Shown piece by piece: positions 35,477-44,785 of a stretch of 64,000 nucleotides of DNA (its first letter is position 1; the number at the start of each line of letters is the position of its first letter). The translations under genes and the position numbers were made by a program. The DNA is from Mastigocoleus testarum BC008 (GTDB lineage: Bacteria; Cyanobacteriota; Cyanobacteriia; Cyanobacteriales; Nostocaceae). Location: positions 124,001 through 188,000 of the forward strand of contig NZ_LMTZ01000118.1 of NCBI RefSeq assembly GCF_001456025.1, written 5' to 3'. The notes under the pieces are model-generated. The model was not told the origin of the DNA. It was given only the letters and a program-made list of their open reading frames with translations, and searched no databases.

Positions 35477-37579
35477 TCAAAGTAACCCTGCTGAAGTTAT
35501 TCCCATATCAATTATTTTTATCAGAATCAATGGTATGACTATTCCACTAATTCCATAAACTAAAATATTGCGCTGTACCATCTTATTCGGTGATAAATTT
35601 GTCGTTCTAACACCTATTAATCCAAAAGGAATTAAAATTGGAATAATTAAAGCTTTATAAATTAAAATTGAAAGTATTGCCGCTCTCAGGTTACTTAAGC
35701 CGAGTATATTAAGGCTTTCTAATTTAGCATTAGGAATTAATAAAGGGATAATAGCAAAGTATTCGGCAATTTTATTGGCAATTGTAAAGATAGTTATTGC
35801 CCCACGGGTCATTATCAATTGCTGACTAATTTGAATAATATCTATTAATTTGGTGGGATCGGAATCTAAATCTACGATACTTGCTGCTTCTCTTGCAGCT
35901 TGAGTCCCCGTATTCATTGCAATACCTATGTTTGCTTGCGCTAGCGCTGAAGCATCATTTGCTCCATTCCCAGTCATTGCTACCCGGTTACCCTCTGCTT
36001 GTTCGAGACGAATAACTGTGTTTTTAACTTCTGGAGTTGCATCAGCAATGCAGTTTTCTATTCCTGCTTCCCTTGCAATTACTGCAGCGGTAATATTGTT
36101 ATCACCTGTAAGCATTAGGGTACGCACGCCCATTTTGCGCAGTCGAGCGAAGCGATCGCGAATTCCGGGTTTGATGATATCTCGTAAATAAATTACACCG
36201 AAGATTTCTTCATCTACTGCAACTGCTAGAGGTGTACCTCCTTGCTTTGCTACATGCTCAAAGGCTGTACCTACATCCGGAGTTACTTGTCCACCTTCAT
36301 TAGAAACAAATTCTTCGATTGCTGAGACCGCTCCTTTACGCAGTTGACGACCGCTAGGAAGGTTGGTACCGCTCATCCGAGTAATTGGAGAAAATGGTAT
36401 GGCTTGAGCTGCTCCACGCTCAAAATCTACCCTTGCACCTAATCTTTCTGCTAATCGGACGATAGATTTACCTTCAGGAGTATCATCGAAAATGCTTGCT
36501 GCTAAAGAAATATGGGCTAATTCTTCTAAGGAGTGATTATTAACTGGGATAAAAGATTCAGCGAGGCGATTACCCAGAGTAATTGTCCCTGTCTTATCAA
36601 GTACCAAGACATCGATATCCGAGCAAGCCTCGATAATTCTTCCAGAAGTTGCAATTACGTTAAGTCGTGCGGCTTTATCCATCCCAGAAATCCCAATAGT
36701 GCTGATTAGTCCAGCGATAGTTGTGGGAATTAATGCAATTAATAAAGCAATAAATACTGGGGTATCAATGGGGTTTTGCAGGTAGTAAGCAATTGTGGTT
36801 AGGGTGATGACTACCAGAGTAAACAATAAGCTTAAAAATACCAGTAATAAAGTTATTGTAATTTCATTAACTGCTTTTTTGCGTTTTTTACCTTCGACGT
36901 TAGCAATAATCCGATCAATAAAACCACGACCGGGAGGTGCAGTTACTCTTACGATCAGTTCGTCGGAAATAACCCGCGTACCACCAGTAACAGAGCTTCC
37001 GACATCAGATCCGGATTCTTTGAGAACTGGTGCAGATTCTCCTGTGACGATGGATTCATCAACACTAGCGACACCCATTGTCACTTCTCCATCTGCAGGA
37101 ATAATATCTCCTGCGATCGCATAAATTGTATCGCCCCGTTGCAGTTCTTCAGAATCGACTTCAACAATTGAACCATCTGGAAATAATTTTTTAGCAGTAG
37201 TTTTTGTCTTACTGGAACGCAAAATACTTGCTAAAGCCTTTCCCCTACTTTCTGCTAATGCTTCTGCAAAATTACTAAACCAAAGGATGCAAAATAATGC
37301 TAGTGCAATGGAAATGTTAAATAAACGGGGGTTATCGTTGGATAATTCGCCAAATATATTAGGCTTAATTGCGAGTATTGCAGTAATTATTGTTCCAACG
37401 GCAACTACAAATAAGATGGGGTTTTTACTCAGATGGTGAGGATTAAATTTCAAAAAAGCATATTTGATTGCTCGTAGATACAGTAGTTTGCTAATTTTTA
37501 TTTCCCTGTGTGATCGCGTGCGGCGATCGCGGGATCGAGAACGCGAACGTTTGGGTGTAGGAGGGTTTGCCGATTGCAT
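35477..37579 (-). CDS. kdpB: Divergent potassium-transporting P-type ATPase subunit B (KdpB)
   Basis: A 700-residue P-type ATPase. The N-terminus is an unusual Ser/Arg tract (KRSRSRSRDRRTRS). Present: TGES actuator motif, the phosphorylated Asp in LVLDKTGTI, and MLTGDNNITA. Two normally invariant sites are altered. The hinge motif GDGTNDAPAL reads GNGANDASAL, losing the Mg-coordinating Asp. In transmembrane helix 5, IANDVAKYF of typical KdpB reads IANKIAEYF, so the Asp583/Lys586 dipole (E. coli numbering) is charge-swapped to Lys/Glu. The frame is otherwise intact and the length normal. Either the pump has changed mechanism or partner, or it is losing function. It lies between kdpA and kdpC. 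Confidence 0.93.
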   Translation of the reverse strand: MQSANPPTPKRSRSRSRDRRTRSHREIKISKLLYLRAIKYAFLKFNPHHLSKNPILFVVAVGTIITAILAIKPNIFGELSNDNPRLFNISIALALFCILWFSNFAEALAESRGKALASILRSSKTKTTAKKLFPDGSIVEVDSEELQRGDTIYAIAGDIIPADGEVTMGVASVDESIVTGESAPVLKESGSDVGSSVTGGTRVISDELIVRVTAPPGRGFIDRIIANVEGKKRKKAVNEITITLLLVFLSLLFTLVVITLTTIAYYLQNPIDTPVFIALLIALIPTTIAGLISTIGISGMDKAARLNVIATSGRIIEACSDIDVLVLDKTGTITLGNRLAESFIPVNNHSLEELAHISLAASIFDDTPEGKSIVRLAERLGARVDFERGAAQAIPFSPITRMSGTNLPSGRQLRKGAVSAIEEFVSNEGGQVTPDVGTAFEHVAKQGGTPLAVAVDEEIFGVIYLRDIIKPGIRDRFARLRKMGVRTLMLTGDNNITAAVIAREAGIENCIADATPEVKNTVIRLEQAEGNRVAMTGNGANDASALAQANIGIAMNTGTQAAREAASIVDLDSDPTKLIDIIQISQQLIMTRGAITIFTIANKIAEYFAIIPLLIPNAKLESLNILGLSNLRAAILSILIYKALIIPILIPFGLIGVRTTNLSPNKMVQRNILVYGISGIVIPLILIKIIDMGITSAGLL

Positions 37580-37954
37580 TATCTGATGGTGGTTAACTAT
37601 TTATTTTGATTTGGTGTAACAAAAATATCAACTGAATAACTGGTAATTGGTAGTTGGTGATTTATCAAATTTTCATAACAAATTACTGATGAATATTACA
37701 AGACATAGATATAAATTTAATACTTATAAATCCGATTTAAAAGTAATAAATCAAAAACTTACAGTTCAGAAACTTATAAATCAAAAATTTATAAATCGAA
37801 AATTTATAGTTAAAAAAACTTAGAAGTCAAAAACTTACAATTGAGAGACGTCATAAATCAAAAACGGAAAAATACAAAATCACACATTGCAAGTTACAAA
37901 TTACAACTCACAATCACTAATTACATCTTTAATATTACAAATCAAGATATAAAT
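37580..37954. other. kdpA-kdpB spacer with a degenerate 15-bp tandem array
   Basis: A 375-bp AT-rich spacer, long for a kdp operon, containing the array at 37751-37841. No kdpF- or kdpG-like small gene is visible in it. Confidence 0.6.
37751..37841. repeat. 15-bp tandem array (6 degenerate copies)
   Basis: Units TCAAAAACTTACAGT, TCAGAAACTTATAAA, TCAAAAATTTATAAA, TCGAAAATTTATAGT, then a 16-nt unit, then TCAAAAACTTACAAT. Consensus TCAAAAACTTATAAA. It lies between kdpA and kdpB. Confidence 0.85.
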
Positions 37955-39646
37955 TCATTTTAGTCCTGCAGCAATTTTAAAATTTTCTGCAATTGGACCT
38001 AAAGCAAGAAATGGGAAAAAACTTAAAAATCCTAAAATGAAAATTAATGTGATACTAATGCTTGTCAATACAGAATTATTCAGTTTTAATTTATTGGATT
38101 TCTCTGGAATTATGGGTTTACGCAGCATAATGTCAGCTAGCAAAAGAATCGCGATCGTAGGCACATAACGACTAATTAGGATGCTCGCAGCGGTACTTAA
38201 ATTCCACCATAGAGTATTATCTTGTAAACTTTCTAAACCTGAACCATTATTAGTAGCAGCTGATGTAAATTCATAAATTACTTGGGATATATTATGAAAT
38301 GTAATATTGTCTACACCCCATAATGTTTGAGGGAAAGCTAAAGTAATTGCCGTGGGTAATAAAATTATGAAGGGATGGATGAGAAGAATTAAGCTACAAA
38401 GTAAGACTTCTTTTCTGCCAATTTCTTTGCCCAAAAATTGGGTATTTTTCCCAACTAACAATCCTGCTACAAATACAGTTAAAATTTCAAAAATTACTAA
38501 ATAAACAATTCCAGTTCCTTGTTTGCCCCAAATAACTTGTACAAACATACTTGAAAGGTTAACAAAAATACTTATTGGCATTAAAGAATCATGCATTCCA
38601 TTAACCGCACCAGACATTGTCGCAGCAGTTGTAACTGTCCATAGTGCAGTTTGTGCCCAACCAAATCTCAGTTCTTTACCTTCCAAATTAGGTTGTTCTA
38701 ATCTTAATTGTGCATTAATAATTGGATTGCCTCGTAATTCTCCTACTGCTGTAATTCCTACCAAAATGATAAAGATTGCAAGCACCATCCAAAATAACAA
38801 CCAAGATTGTTTGCGGTTGTTGCTAAATATACCATATGTATGAATTAATGCTGCGGGAATTGCTAGCATGGCAATAATTTCAATTAAGTTGGAGCCACCG
38901 TTAGGATTTTCAAAGGGGTGGGCAGAATTAACACCAAAAAAACCACCTCCGCTGTTTCCCAAAACTTTAATAATTTCAAAAGATGCTACGGGACCTCTGG
39001 CAATATATTGTCTAATACCTTCTAAAGTTCTAACTTCGACCGGACCTGCAAGAGTTTGTGGTACTCCTGAAATTAATAAGGTGATCGCTCCCACAATAGA
39101 TATTGGTAAAAAAATACGCGTAATTGCCCGGATAATATCAACATAAAAGTTTCCTAGAGGTCTACCTGTTATACCGCGAATAAAAGCGATCCCCACTGCT
39201 AAGCTCGTTGCACAGGAGGTAAACATGAGAAATCCGACACCTGCGATTTGACTAAAATAGCTTAAGGTTTTTTCTCCAGCGTAATGTTGTTGACCGGTGT
39301 TAGTCAGAAAAGAAATAGTAGTGTGTAACGTTAAGTCCCAATTCGGAGCGCCAAATTGGTTGGGGTTTAAAGGTAGATCGCCTTGATAAGCAATGAGAAA
39401 ATAAACTGCAGTACCCATGAGCAAATTAGTAATAATTGCTGCCCTTGCATACTGCAAACCTTTCATATTTTCTTCTTCTTTTACACCAACTAATTTATAA
39501 ATTATTTTTTTCTCTAAAGGATTGATAATATTATGAAGTAGGGTTTTTTCTCCAAGGAATACGCGAGCTATGTACTTTCCTAATCTTGGAGAAATTATAA
39601 TCAGTATTAATAACGTGAAGCCAATCTGAAAAAAACCTTGTCCCAT
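37955..39646 (-). CDS. kdpA: Potassium-transporting ATPase subunit A (KdpA), divergent filter
   Basis: From the ATG at 39646 the protein is 563 residues with about ten transmembrane segments; the in-frame TTG at 39655 would add only three residues. The four pore loops are recognisable: TNTGQQHYAGE, LGNSGGGFFGVNSAHPFENP, GAVNGMHDSL and TNNGSGLESL. In loop 2 the usual G-T-N-G-G-G is G-N-S-G-G-G, an unusual change at a selectivity position. KdpA is the channel-like K+-binding subunit. No kdpF precedes it and no kdpD/kdpE sensor-regulator genes are in the window. Confidence 0.93.
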   Translation of the reverse strand: MGQGFFQIGFTLLILIIISPRLGKYIARVFLGEKTLLHNIINPLEKKIIYKLVGVKEEENMKGLQYARAAIITNLLMGTAVYFLIAYQGDLPLNPNQFGAPNWDLTLHTTISFLTNTGQQHYAGEKTLSYFSQIAGVGFLMFTSCATSLAVGIAFIRGITGRPLGNFYVDIIRAITRIFLPISIVGAITLLISGVPQTLAGPVEVRTLEGIRQYIARGPVASFEIIKVLGNSGGGFFGVNSAHPFENPNGGSNLIEIIAMLAIPAALIHTYGIFSNNRKQSWLLFWMVLAIFIILVGITAVGELRGNPIINAQLRLEQPNLEGKELRFGWAQTALWTVTTAATMSGAVNGMHDSLMPISIFVNLSSMFVQVIWGKQGTGIVYLVIFEILTVFVAGLLVGKNTQFLGKEIGRKEVLLCSLILLIHPFIILLPTAITLAFPQTLWGVDNITFHNISQVIYEFTSAATNNGSGLESLQDNTLWWNLSTAASILISRYVPTIAILLLADIMLRKPIIPEKSNKLKLNNSVLTSISITLIFILGFLSFFPFLALGPIAENFKIAAGLK

Positions 39647-40339
39647 TATTCCCAAGTCCAGATACGATATTTATTGACTCAAAAATCAGGCATCAAAATA
39701 AGATAATTTTGATACGTTTTTTGTCAATAAGTGATGAAGAGAATATGTTTAGTTTGTGTTGTACTATGAAGCATTCGCTAAAAATAACATTGATGATATT
39801 TTTAGTAATGAAGCATATCACCTATGTACGTTGATTTCGAACCCAGAACAACCAAATTTATATCAAATCTTATTTGGTGAAGGGTAGTTTTTTATTCTCA
39901 GAGATATTTTATATACAGTAAACCCGTTCCACAAGATGTTTGTCTTACAAAATTGGGGATTGGGGAATAGGGATTGGGTACAGTGGTGACAGAATTATGG
40001 ACTGTTGCGGCTGAAGTCAGGAGTTAGGAGTCAGGAGTTAGGAGTCAGGAGTCAGGAGTCAGAAGTTAGGAGTTAGAAGTCAGGAGTCAGAAGTCAGAAG
40101 TCAGAAGTTAGGAGTTAGGAGTCAGAAGTTAGGAGTTAGGAGTCAGAAGTTAGGAGTTAGGAGTTAGGAGTCAGAAGTTAGGAGTTAGGAGTTAGGAGTC
40201 AGAAGTCAGGAGTCAGAAGTTAGGAGTCAGGAGTCAGGAGTTAGGAGTCAGGAGTCAGAAGTCAGAATTGTGCGCGGTAGCGCACCGCTTTGCTAACAGA
40301 AGCCAGGAATCCTGAATTAGGAGTTTGGAATTCATCTGT
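39647..40339. other. Repeat-rich region upstream of kdpA
   Basis: The first 300 bp are AT-rich and should carry the kdpA promoter. A short GGGGATT tract lies near 39954-39976, then the large heptad array at 40013-40267, directly followed by a GC-rich hairpin (GTGCGCGGTAGCGCACCGC, about 40270-40288). No gene. Confidence 0.6.
40013..40267. repeat. Large GGAGTCA/GGAGTTA heptad array (about 36 units)
   Basis: Head-to-tail heptads drawn from GGAGTCA, GGAGTTA, GAAGTCA and GAAGTTA. It has more T variants at position 6 than the array at 32031. A GC-rich module follows it, and a few degenerate heptads resume at 40302-40330. Confidence 0.97.
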
Positions 40340-41263
40340 TTAACTTAAACCTAAATCCAGTGGTAACTCCAAGGGAATTTGACCCAATGAACCTCTGCGA
40401 AAATCAGTTAAAATTTTTCTAGCAGCACGCTCCGCATCTCCTTGATATCGATTTTTAGCTAAAGCGTGCAAAAATTCGTCTCCAGTAAAACCACTTGGAT
40501 CGATTTCATAACGAGACATCAATAGTTGTGCTGGTAAGATATTTGCTACGATCTCATCCTCCGTAGTTTCAGTTATTACTGTAGCCATGAGGTAATTTAC
40601 TATATCTATAAATCCTGCTGCTACTAACTGGTTATCGTAGGATGCTTCACCAATATCATCACAGATAGCTAACTTTAGTGCTGCTTCTTGGTCTTCTAAC
40701 TTAATGGGAATTACCCCAGGAGCATCAAGTAATTCTAATTCTTTCGAAATTCGTACCCACCTAAGTTGTCTGGTAACTCCAGGACGGGCTGCACTTTCCA
40801 CAACTCGTCGCTTTACCAATCGATTAATTAAAGCTGATTTACCGACATTAGGAAAACCAATAACTACCGCCCGTACCGGACGTGGTAACATTCCCCGTTG
40901 ACGTCTTTTCTGATTAATTTGAGTTCCTGCTGCTTGAGCTGCTTTGGATATTGCTGTTACCCCTTTCCCTTGTTGAGCATTGGTGAATAGTGCTCTTTCT
41001 CCCTGTTGCTTAAACCAGTCTGTCCAAATTTGTTTTACAGCGGGAGAAATCATATCTACCCGATTCATCACCAAAACTTTTGTTTTGTTACCGACCCAGT
41101 CATTCACCATTGGGTGGTGTGTGGCTAGAGGAATGCGAGCATCTCTAACTTCCAATACCACATCTACTAGTTTTAGTTGTTCTTTCAGTGCTTTTTCTGC
41201 TTTCGCAATATGTCCGGGATACCACTGAATCAAATTTAATTTATAGTGTTGGGTAATAGCCAT
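40340..41263 (-). CDS. ylqF: Ribosome biogenesis GTPase YlqF (RbgA)
   Basis: A 307-residue circularly permuted GTPase: the G4 motif NRVD (about 82) precedes G1 GFPNVGKS (about 135) and G3 DAPG (about 178). It begins with the family signature IQWYPGHIAKAEKAL and VVLEVRDARIPLATHHP. YlqF assists late 50S subunit assembly. The NKxD motif is NRVD here, a conservative change. The C-terminal region ends in the small helical domain (RYQGDAERAARKILTDFRRGSLG). Monocistronic by spacing. Confidence 0.94.
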   Translation of the reverse strand: MAITQHYKLNLIQWYPGHIAKAEKALKEQLKLVDVVLEVRDARIPLATHHPMVNDWVGNKTKVLVMNRVDMISPAVKQIWTDWFKQQGERALFTNAQQGKGVTAISKAAQAAGTQINQKRRQRGMLPRPVRAVVIGFPNVGKSALINRLVKRRVVESAARPGVTRQLRWVRISKELELLDAPGVIPIKLEDQEAALKLAICDDIGEASYDNQLVAAGFIDIVNYLMATVITETTEDEIVANILPAQLLMSRYEIDPSGFTGDEFLHALAKNRYQGDAERAARKILTDFRRGSLGQIPLELPLDLGLS

Positions 41264-41493
41264 TTTACTTGTATTTAATGGGATGTTTGATGGGAATGGA
41301 AGATTGAGAAATATTCAATAAATTTCGGAAAAATGCAATTTTGCCAAGATACTGAGAATGTAAAAGAATTAATAATGGATAAATATAAGCTGTTAACAAA
41401 TAAATCTAAGAACCACTGAACTCATACAGATTTTTTAACAAAGCTTATACTCTATAAAGCTTAGACAAAGTTGTACATCTTGAAATTTCTCGG

Positions 41494-41949
41494 TCAGGAT
41501 TCCAATTCTTTAGAGTGACCATGCCGAATTGCACCTTGGGCTGGTGCTGGAATTGAACCCTTTTCGGTACTGGGATTTTCAATTGATTGATGTAAAATGA
41601 TGCGGTTACCATCAGGGTCGTAAGCGTAAATTTCTCTACCGTGGGAAGCTGTAATAATTTCTCCTGGTGGGGGATAACCTAATGCTGTAAATCGAGAAAT
41701 AGCATGTTCTAGGTCACCGACTTCTAAACATAAACTTATTTTACCTTTTGCTCCATTATTAAATTCCGATAGGTGTATATCTTTTGGTCTGAAAATACCC
41801 AAATTTACACCAGGAATTTGGAAATTGGCATAGACTTTAGGGATGTAAGTTTTTGGTTGTTGTCCCAATATTTGAGTGTAAAAGTCAATAATTCTCTCAA
41901 GCTTGATTGTGGCTATAGTAACAAGTGCCTCGTTAAGTTGAATAGTCAT
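41494..41949 (-). CDS. VOC-superfamily (glyoxalase/bleomycin-resistance-like) protein
   Basis: A 151-residue small protein with paired beta-alpha-beta-beta-beta units of the vicinal oxygen chelate fold: an N-terminal IDFYTQILGQQP, LCLEVGDLEHAISRFTALGYPPPGE, and the C-terminal AYDPDGNRIILHQ, in which the metal-ligand position normally Glu is occupied differently (IILHQ). The role is unknown; cyanobacteria carry many such proteins. The tail after residue 128 is polar and likely disordered. Confidence 0.82.
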   Translation of the reverse strand: MTIQLNEALVTIATIKLERIIDFYTQILGQQPKTYIPKVYANFQIPGVNLGIFRPKDIHLSEFNNGAKGKISLCLEVGDLEHAISRFTALGYPPPGEIITASHGREIYAYDPDGNRIILHQSIENPSTEKGSIPAPAQGAIRHGHSKELES

Positions 41950-42481
41950 TTGTTCGGAGTCAAGAAATCAGAAATCTATACTCTCATTATTTACTGGGTT
42001 ATGTTTTTAAATTTAAGATAAAGCTTTGATCGCAATCTTTTAAATTGCAAACCCATGTTTGGTGAAGGCTAGGGATAAATCTTGTTAAATAAATTTCGGT
42101 GACAGAAAAAATACATCTAGCTTTTATCTCATTTTTTATTCAATAAAATAAACATCAGTGAAAATTATTTTTACTTTTTGAATCGTGGTATGAATTTAAA
42201 CCATGAAGCTGGTATTCTTAGCCCGTTGTAAACATCAATGACAAAACTATTTTTTATAAACAAGAAGATAAATTTAAAAACTTCTCTCAATGTTACATTC
42301 TTTTATCGTTGATTGCGCAAATAGAGTTTATGAGAAATAATTTTGAATTTGTCGTCCAAGACTCAAATAAGCATTTATACCATTAAATAAAGAAAAAATA
42401 GTTATCTTCTAACTAAAGGATATGCATACGTTAGGCTAAGCATGTTCAACCTAACAAAACAGAAGTTTTGAGGAGAATGTT
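41950..42481. other. Intergenic region upstream of the aldolase gene
   Basis: AT-rich spacer between divergent genes, holding both promoters. No repeats, RNA genes or clear operators are visible. Confidence 0.5.
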
Positions 42482-43564
42482 ATGACTAGCACCTTACCTT
42501 CACCCGGGTCTCTTGAATCGCTACTAGATAAAGAAGCAAAAGATTTACTGACCTACAAGGCGAAAGTTTCTAAAGATCTGCTACATCTACCAGGCTCCGA
42601 CTTCGTGGATCGGATTTGGGTAAATAGCGATCGCAATCCACAGGTTTTACGCGGTCTGCAACAACTTTATTCTACTGGCCGTTTGGCAAATACTGGCTAT
42701 CTCTCTATTTTGCCTGTTGACCAAGGTATCGAGCACTCAGGTAGCGCCTCATTTGCTCCTAACCCAATTTATTTTGACCCCGAAAATATTATTAAGCTTG
42801 CAATTGAAGGGGGCTGTAATGCTGTTGCAACCACGTTAGGTGTATTGGGTATTGTCTCCCGTAAATATGCTCATAAAATCCCTTTCATCGTCAAAATCAA
42901 CCACAATGAACTTCTAAGTGTTCCTAACCAATTCGACCAAATAATGTTTGCTGATGTGGAACAGGCTTGGAATTTGGGTGCAACAGCAGTAGGTGCAACA
43001 ATTTATTTTGGCTCAGAAAACTCTACCCGTCAGATTCAAGAAGTTAGCCGAGCTTTTAAACGCGCTCACGAATTAGGTATGGTAACTATTTTGTGGTGTT
43101 ATCTACGTAATAATGCTTTCAAGCAAGACAAAGATTATCATCTTGCTGCGGATTTAACTTCTCAAGCCAATCATTTGGGCGTGACTATTGAGGCTGATAT
43201 TATTAAACAAAAATTACCTCAAAATAATAATGGTTATGCTGCAGTAGCGAAAGCGATCGGTAAAAGCTATGGTAAAACCCATGACAAAGTTTACTCAGAA
43301 CTAACAACAGATCATCCCATTGATTTAACTCGCTACCAAGTTCTGAATTGTTATTGCGGACGTGCGGGTTTAATTAGTTCTGGTGGTGCATCTGGTAAGA
43401 ATGATTTTGCAGATGCTGTTCGCACTGCAATCATTAACAAACGTGCTGGTGGGACTGGATTAATTTCCGGACGTAAAACTTTCCAACGTCCTTTCGAAGA
43501 AGGGGTTAAACTTTTCCATCTAATTCAAGATGTCTATTTATCTTCAGAAATAACAATTGCTTAA
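42482..43564 (+). CDS. fbaB: Class I fructose-bisphosphate aldolase (DhnA/FbaB type)
   Basis: The 360-residue enzyme is closely similar along its length to the E. coli FbaB type: YLSILPVDQGIEHSG, ATTLGVLGIVSRKYAHKIPF, VGATIYFGSENSTRQI, the Schiff-base lysine region ADIIKQKLPQNN, and NKRAGGTGLISGRK. It interconverts fructose-1,6-bisphosphate with triose phosphates in glycolysis and the Calvin cycle. GAGGAG lies 7 nt before the ATG. The gene stands alone. Confidence 0.95.
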   Translation: MTSTLPSPGSLESLLDKEAKDLLTYKAKVSKDLLHLPGSDFVDRIWVNSDRNPQVLRGLQQLYSTGRLANTGYLSILPVDQGIEHSGSASFAPNPIYFDPENIIKLAIEGGCNAVATTLGVLGIVSRKYAHKIPFIVKINHNELLSVPNQFDQIMFADVEQAWNLGATAVGATIYFGSENSTRQIQEVSRAFKRAHELGMVTILWCYLRNNAFKQDKDYHLAADLTSQANHLGVTIEADIIKQKLPQNNNGYAAVAKAIGKSYGKTHDKVYSELTTDHPIDLTRYQVLNCYCGRAGLISSGGASGKNDFADAVRTAIINKRAGGTGLISGRKTFQRPFEEGVKLFHLIQDVYLSSEITIA

Positions 43565-43942
43565 TAGATATAGCAACAGATGTGGTTTTGCAGAAGTAGG
43601 GAAGAGGGAATTAGGAATTGGGAATTGAAGAATGTTTTTCCCAGCCAATTGTAGTGAACGCTATATCTTCCAACTTCATTATCTTCGTTATTCGGTTTAA
43701 ATTTAGTGTTGGAGACGTACTGTAGTGCGTCTCTACATTACGTCTGATGAATTTTAGTTGTACTTTCTCTTGAACGCAAAAGCTCAAATATAGGAATTCA
43801 CTATTTCTTATTCCCCTTTTCTTGTTGCCTTTATAAGTATTTTTTGTAACCTGAGAACTTTTAATACTTTCCGCCCTTAAATAGTATCATTTAGCTGAAA
43901 CCTCATTACGAGTTCGAGCATATCATTGCGACAGGGGAGTCA
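43565..43942. other. Intergenic region with an imperfect palindromic repeat
   Basis: Contains an STRR-like tract (GGGAATTAGGAATTGGGAATT, about 43607-43627, allowing mismatches) and the inverted repeat at 43711-43734. Otherwise AT-rich and non-coding. Confidence 0.5.
43711..43734. repeat. Imperfect palindrome of the GAGACGT...ACGTCTC type
   Basis: GGAGACGTAC and GTGCGTCTCT flank a 4-nt loop (TGTA); 8 of 10 positions pair and the other two are wobble. It resembles the perfect palindrome at 57365-57390, and both look like members of a dispersed intergenic palindrome family of cyanobacteria. Confidence 0.65.
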
Positions 43943-44680
43943 ATGAAGCTTCAACAAATACCTGGGAAAATCTTAGAAAAGATACTATCTCGTGCATTTC
44001 AATTAGCTGCTTGGGACAGAACATCACTTACAAAAATCCACAGGAGAAATGATTTACAACACATCGGAACAGAATATGGAGGGTGGGTTGTTCCAATTAA
44101 TTTGCTTGATGCGCAGTCAATTTGTTATTGCGTTGGCTGTGGCGAAGATATATCATTTGACCTCGGGCTAATTGATAAATTTAATTGTCATGTCTTTGCA
44201 TTTGATCCCACTCCAAGGGCTATTAAATATGTAAAAAATATGACTCTAAAAAACTCTCAGTACCATTTTTTTGAAGTTGGATTATGGGAAAAAGAGGATA
44301 AATTGAAGTTTTATGCGCCAAAAAACCCATCTCATGTTTCTCACTCACTCTTAAATCTTCAAAAAACAGATAATTATATTGAGCTAAAGGTTAAAAGATT
44401 GAGTCAGATGATGCAAGAAAATGGTCATGAGAAGATAGATCTTCTTAAATTAGATATTGAAGGGGCTGAATATAAAGTAATTGACTCAATCATTGAGGAT
44501 CGCATCGACATTCGAATCATTTGTGTCGAATTTGATGAGTGCTTTAATCCAATTGACAATCGCTACAAAACTAGGGTCAGGTCATCCGTAAATAATTTAT
44601 TGGTAAATGGCTACACAATGGTTTATTCCCAAGGTAAGGGAAATTATACCTTTGTCAGGACAAGCAGATGGCAAAAATAA
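43943..44680 (+). CDS. FkbM-family methyltransferase
   Basis: A 245-residue SAM-dependent methyltransferase. SAM-binding landmarks are CYCVGCGEDISFDLGL (motif I), VFAFDPTPRAI (acidic loop) and KIDLLKLDIEGAEYKVI, the FkbM signature. Family members O-methylate sugars or small secondary metabolites. There is no membrane segment. GGGGAG lies close to the ATG. The next gene (ExbB-like) is 105 bp downstream in the same direction, but a functional link is not evident. Confidence 0.88.
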   Translation: MKLQQIPGKILEKILSRAFQLAAWDRTSLTKIHRRNDLQHIGTEYGGWVVPINLLDAQSICYCVGCGEDISFDLGLIDKFNCHVFAFDPTPRAIKYVKNMTLKNSQYHFFEVGLWEKEDKLKFYAPKNPSHVSHSLLNLQKTDNYIELKVKRLSQMMQENGHEKIDLLKLDIEGAEYKVIDSIIEDRIDIRIICVEFDECFNPIDNRYKTRVRSSVNNLLVNGYTMVYSQGKGNYTFVRTSRWQK

Positions 44681-44785
44681 TCCTAAATTCTTGCCTACAG
44701 ATATGATGCAAATTATACTAAAAATTTTTATTTCCTTGTTGCAAAACTGGTAAGCTGACAAATCTAGTGGTGTGAGAAAATCACA

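Noticed and set aside
37580..37954. kdpF or kdpG gene in the kdpA-kdpB spacer
   Set aside because: No short hydrophobic or conserved reading is present; the spacer is AT-rich repeat DNA.
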